From contig NZ_SMGI01000002.1 of NCBI RefSeq assembly GCF_004346845.1, positions 434,001-498,000 of the forward strand: a DNA stretch of 64,000 nt, in the 5' to 3' direction. The notes beneath the pieces were generated by a model. That model had not been told where the DNA came from. It saw nothing but the letters and a program-made list of their open reading frames with translations, and did not search any database. The position numbers and the translations under genes are program-made. This DNA is from Winogradskyella wandonensis (GTDB taxonomy: Bacteria; Bacteroidota; Bacteroidia; Flavobacteriales; Flavobacteriaceae). Numbering within the stretch: position 1 is the stretch's first letter; every line of letters starts with the position of its first letter. Below are positions 62,786 to 64,000 of this stretch, piece after piece.

Positions 62786-63448
62786 CTAGTTTTCGCGCTT
62801 CTTTACTGTAATATCACCGCTAATAGTTGTTAATCGCCATAAATTAAGCCCTAACATATCACTAGGGAAATCGACCAGCCCACTTTTAGAGTCCGTAGAA
62901 ATAATAGCATCTTTAGTAATTACAAAAATTGGCTCATCGGTTGTTTTTATTGTAGCTAATCTTGCCATACCATCAACTGTACAGCTGCCTTGAGCCAAAT
63001 TAATTTTAAGCTCATTGTATAGTCCTTTTATAGTTGCCGAGCCTACGTCGCTTTTTATTGCCAAACTAAGATTCTCTGGCATAGTTATCTGAAGTTCTGC
63101 CGCAATAACCTTATGCGCATTTCGTTTATCATCTGGGGTTTCGTAAGGTACGGTGCGACTTAAAGCCACTTGTAATTGTTTCCCTTTTACTTCTGAAACA
63201 ACTTGAAATTGATTGCCATATTCGCCGTCCGATATCGATTTTAGAACTATTTGGCTGCTTTTCGAAGTTGTGACTGAAATATTAAATATCTGATAACCAT
63301 TGACTTTAACTTCTAAAATTCCATCCGATGAAAATGTTTGCATGGCTGTATTTTGACCTAAACAAACAAAAGTAAGTCCTAAAAAAAAGATTATTAAAAA
63401 AGTCCTGAAATAGATATTCCAAGACTTTATATTGTAAGTTGTATTCAA
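62786..63448 (-). CDS. Secreted DUF4097/GIN-like beta-helical protein
   Basis: A 220-residue protein with an N-terminal hydrophobic segment (about 14-32) that acts as a signal or anchor, followed by a repetitive beta-rich region. Alternating short strands such as LSLAIKSDVGSATIKG and LKINLAQGSCTVDG recall adhesin-like DUF4097/GIN domains. Function unknown. It lies between the DksA-like gene (9 nt upstream) and lspA (no gap), so it belongs to the ileS-dksA-lspA run conserved in flavobacteria. Confidence 0.75.
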   Translation of the reverse strand: MNTTYNIKSWNIYFRTFLIIFFLGLTFVCLGQNTAMQTFSSDGILEVKVNGYQIFNISVTTSKSSQIVLKSISDGEYGNQFQVVSEVKGKQLQVALSRTVPYETPDDKRNAHKVIAAELQITMPENLSLAIKSDVGSATIKGLYNELKINLAQGSCTVDGMARLATIKTTDEPIFVITKDAIISTDSKSGLVDFPSDMLGLNLWRLTTISGDITVKKREN

Positions 63449-63457
63449 AATACTATA

Positions 63458-63841
63458 TTATTTCTGCATGTTCTTTGCTTCGATACTTAACGTCGCATGC
63501 GGAACTAATTTTAAACGCTCTTTATTAATCAGTTTTCCTGTAACCCTACAAACACCATAGGATTTATTCTCAATACGAATTAACGCATTTTTTAGATCAC
63601 GTATAAATTTCTCTTGTCGAATGGCTAAAGCAGAATTAGCTTCTTTACTCATGGTCTCACTACCTTCTTCGAAAGCCTTAAAGGTCGGCGATGTATCGTC
63701 CGTACCATTATTATGGTCGTTCATATAAGCAGATTTGATTAATTCTAAATCGTGTACTGCTTTATCTATTTTTTCTTGGATAAGTACTCTAAACTCTTCT
63801 AAATCCTTATCTGAATATCTTACTTTAGTTTCCGAAGCCAT
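63458..63841 (-). CDS. TraR/DksA-family protein, mostly cysteine-less zinc finger
   Basis: A 127-residue RNA polymerase-binding factor type protein. The N-terminal coiled coil (about 10-95, with DLEEFRVLIQEKIDKAVHDL) precedes the C-terminal region SYGVCRVTGKLINKERL. In canonical DksA four cysteines bind zinc. Here Cys98 remains, but the partners are Thr101, Ser119 and Ala122, so zinc binding by this site is unlikely. The fold could persist as in known cysteine-poor DksA variants. It sits 3 nt after ileS and 9 nt before the secreted gene. Confidence 0.9.
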   Translation of the reverse strand: MASETKVRYSDKDLEEFRVLIQEKIDKAVHDLELIKSAYMNDHNNGTDDTSPTFKAFEEGSETMSKEANSALAIRQEKFIRDLKNALIRIENKSYGVCRVTGKLINKERLKLVPHATLSIEAKNMQK

Positions 63842-63844
63842 ATT

Positions 63845-64000
63845 TTAATTTTTTTGAATAAACAATTTAGTATTTACATCGTCGAACACAATTTCTATAC
63901 CATTGTTTAGGTTATCTACAATTTTTAAATCGTCTGTCAGAGTTTCTCTCTTAATATAATTTTCGTTTGCACTAACTGCCGCAGTAATATTAACGTCTTT
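63845..64000 (-). CDS. ileS: Isoleucyl-tRNA synthetase, C-terminal end only
   Basis: The last 51 codons and the stop (63845-63847) of a larger gene that runs off the right edge. The translated tail contains ITAAVSANENYIKRETLTDD and ends EIVFDDVNTKLFIQKN, the conserved C-terminus of IleS in Bacteroidota. It is followed by the DksA-like gene after 3 nt. Confidence 0.92.
   Translation of the reverse strand, partial: KDVNITAAVSANENYIKRETLTDDLKIVDNLNNGIEIVFDDVNTKLFIQKN

Noticed and set aside
1..64000. CRISPR arrays, prophage, integrases, insertion sequences and toxin-antitoxin pairs
   Set aside because: No direct-repeat arrays, transposase or integrase motifs were seen; the phage-collar gene is isolated and has a signal peptide.

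Overview
The window is AT-rich chromosomal DNA of a flavobacterium (Bacteroidota, Flavobacteriaceae, probably marine). The case rests on several traits: gliding genes gldE/gldD next to mutY and ssb, a protein with a type IX secretion (T9SS) C-terminal sorting signal, an Alternative Complex III respiratory operon, many SPII lipoproteins, little Shine-Dalgarno signal, and promoters matching the Bacteroidota -7 consensus TAnnTTTG (several with TTG 17-21 nt upstream). No rRNA, CRISPR array, prophage, integrase or insertion sequence was seen. One tRNA is present. The window opens inside a secreted-protein gene and closes inside ileS.

Layout. 1-551: start of a secreted Ig-like surface protein. 806-12354 (all minus): actA-B-C-D-E-F followed by coxB-coxA, a quinol-to-oxygen electron chain, ending in a 60-bp perfect palindrome. 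12569-14282: a SPOR protein, then a secreted phage-collar-domain protein paired with a T9SS cargo protein. 14382-18866 (minus): rimP-nusA-infB with a terminator-like hairpin in its leader, preceded by tRNA-Gln with its own promoter and terminator. 19301-25077: GT117 (DUF2723) membrane protein, polysaccharide deacetylase, a thioredoxin-fold protein lacking both active cysteines, and a membrane metallophosphoesterase.

25114-36486 is a divergent N-glycan degradation locus. Leftward run GH20 hexosaminidase, cutC and GH2 beta-mannosidase; rightward run GH92 alpha-mannosidase, a FucP-type sugar transporter and glycosylasparaginase. Together they could strip an N-glycan from its outer mannoses to the GlcNAc-Asn bond and import sugars. 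An aldehyde dehydrogenase and a small secreted protein follow.

38436-44271: RNase E/G, an overlooked 29-residue basic protein gene (40180-40269), HU, then mutY-ssb-gldE-gldD. 44353-54900 (minus): a large TonB-dependent receptor; a run DUF3108-tryptophan dioxygenase-M23 peptidase-pgi; and hmgA-hppD of tyrosine catabolism. 55159-59191 (minus): uvrC and a patatin/POTRA/barrel protein. 59281-62155 (plus): a retropepsin-like protease, RimK glutamate ligase, an aspartoacylase-family hydrolase and 5-formyl-THF cyclo-ligase; the first three look like a module for adding and removing C-terminal glutamates. 62168-64000 (minus): ileS, a DksA-like protein, a secreted protein, lspA.

Most of the window is core flavobacterial genome. 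The items most worth a second look are the RimK cassette, the rimP leader hairpin, the N-glycan locus with embedded cutC, the cysteine-less thioredoxin, the HhH domain fused to ActC, the 60-bp palindrome, and dispersed palindromic repeats, one of which appears to lie inside the deacetylase gene.
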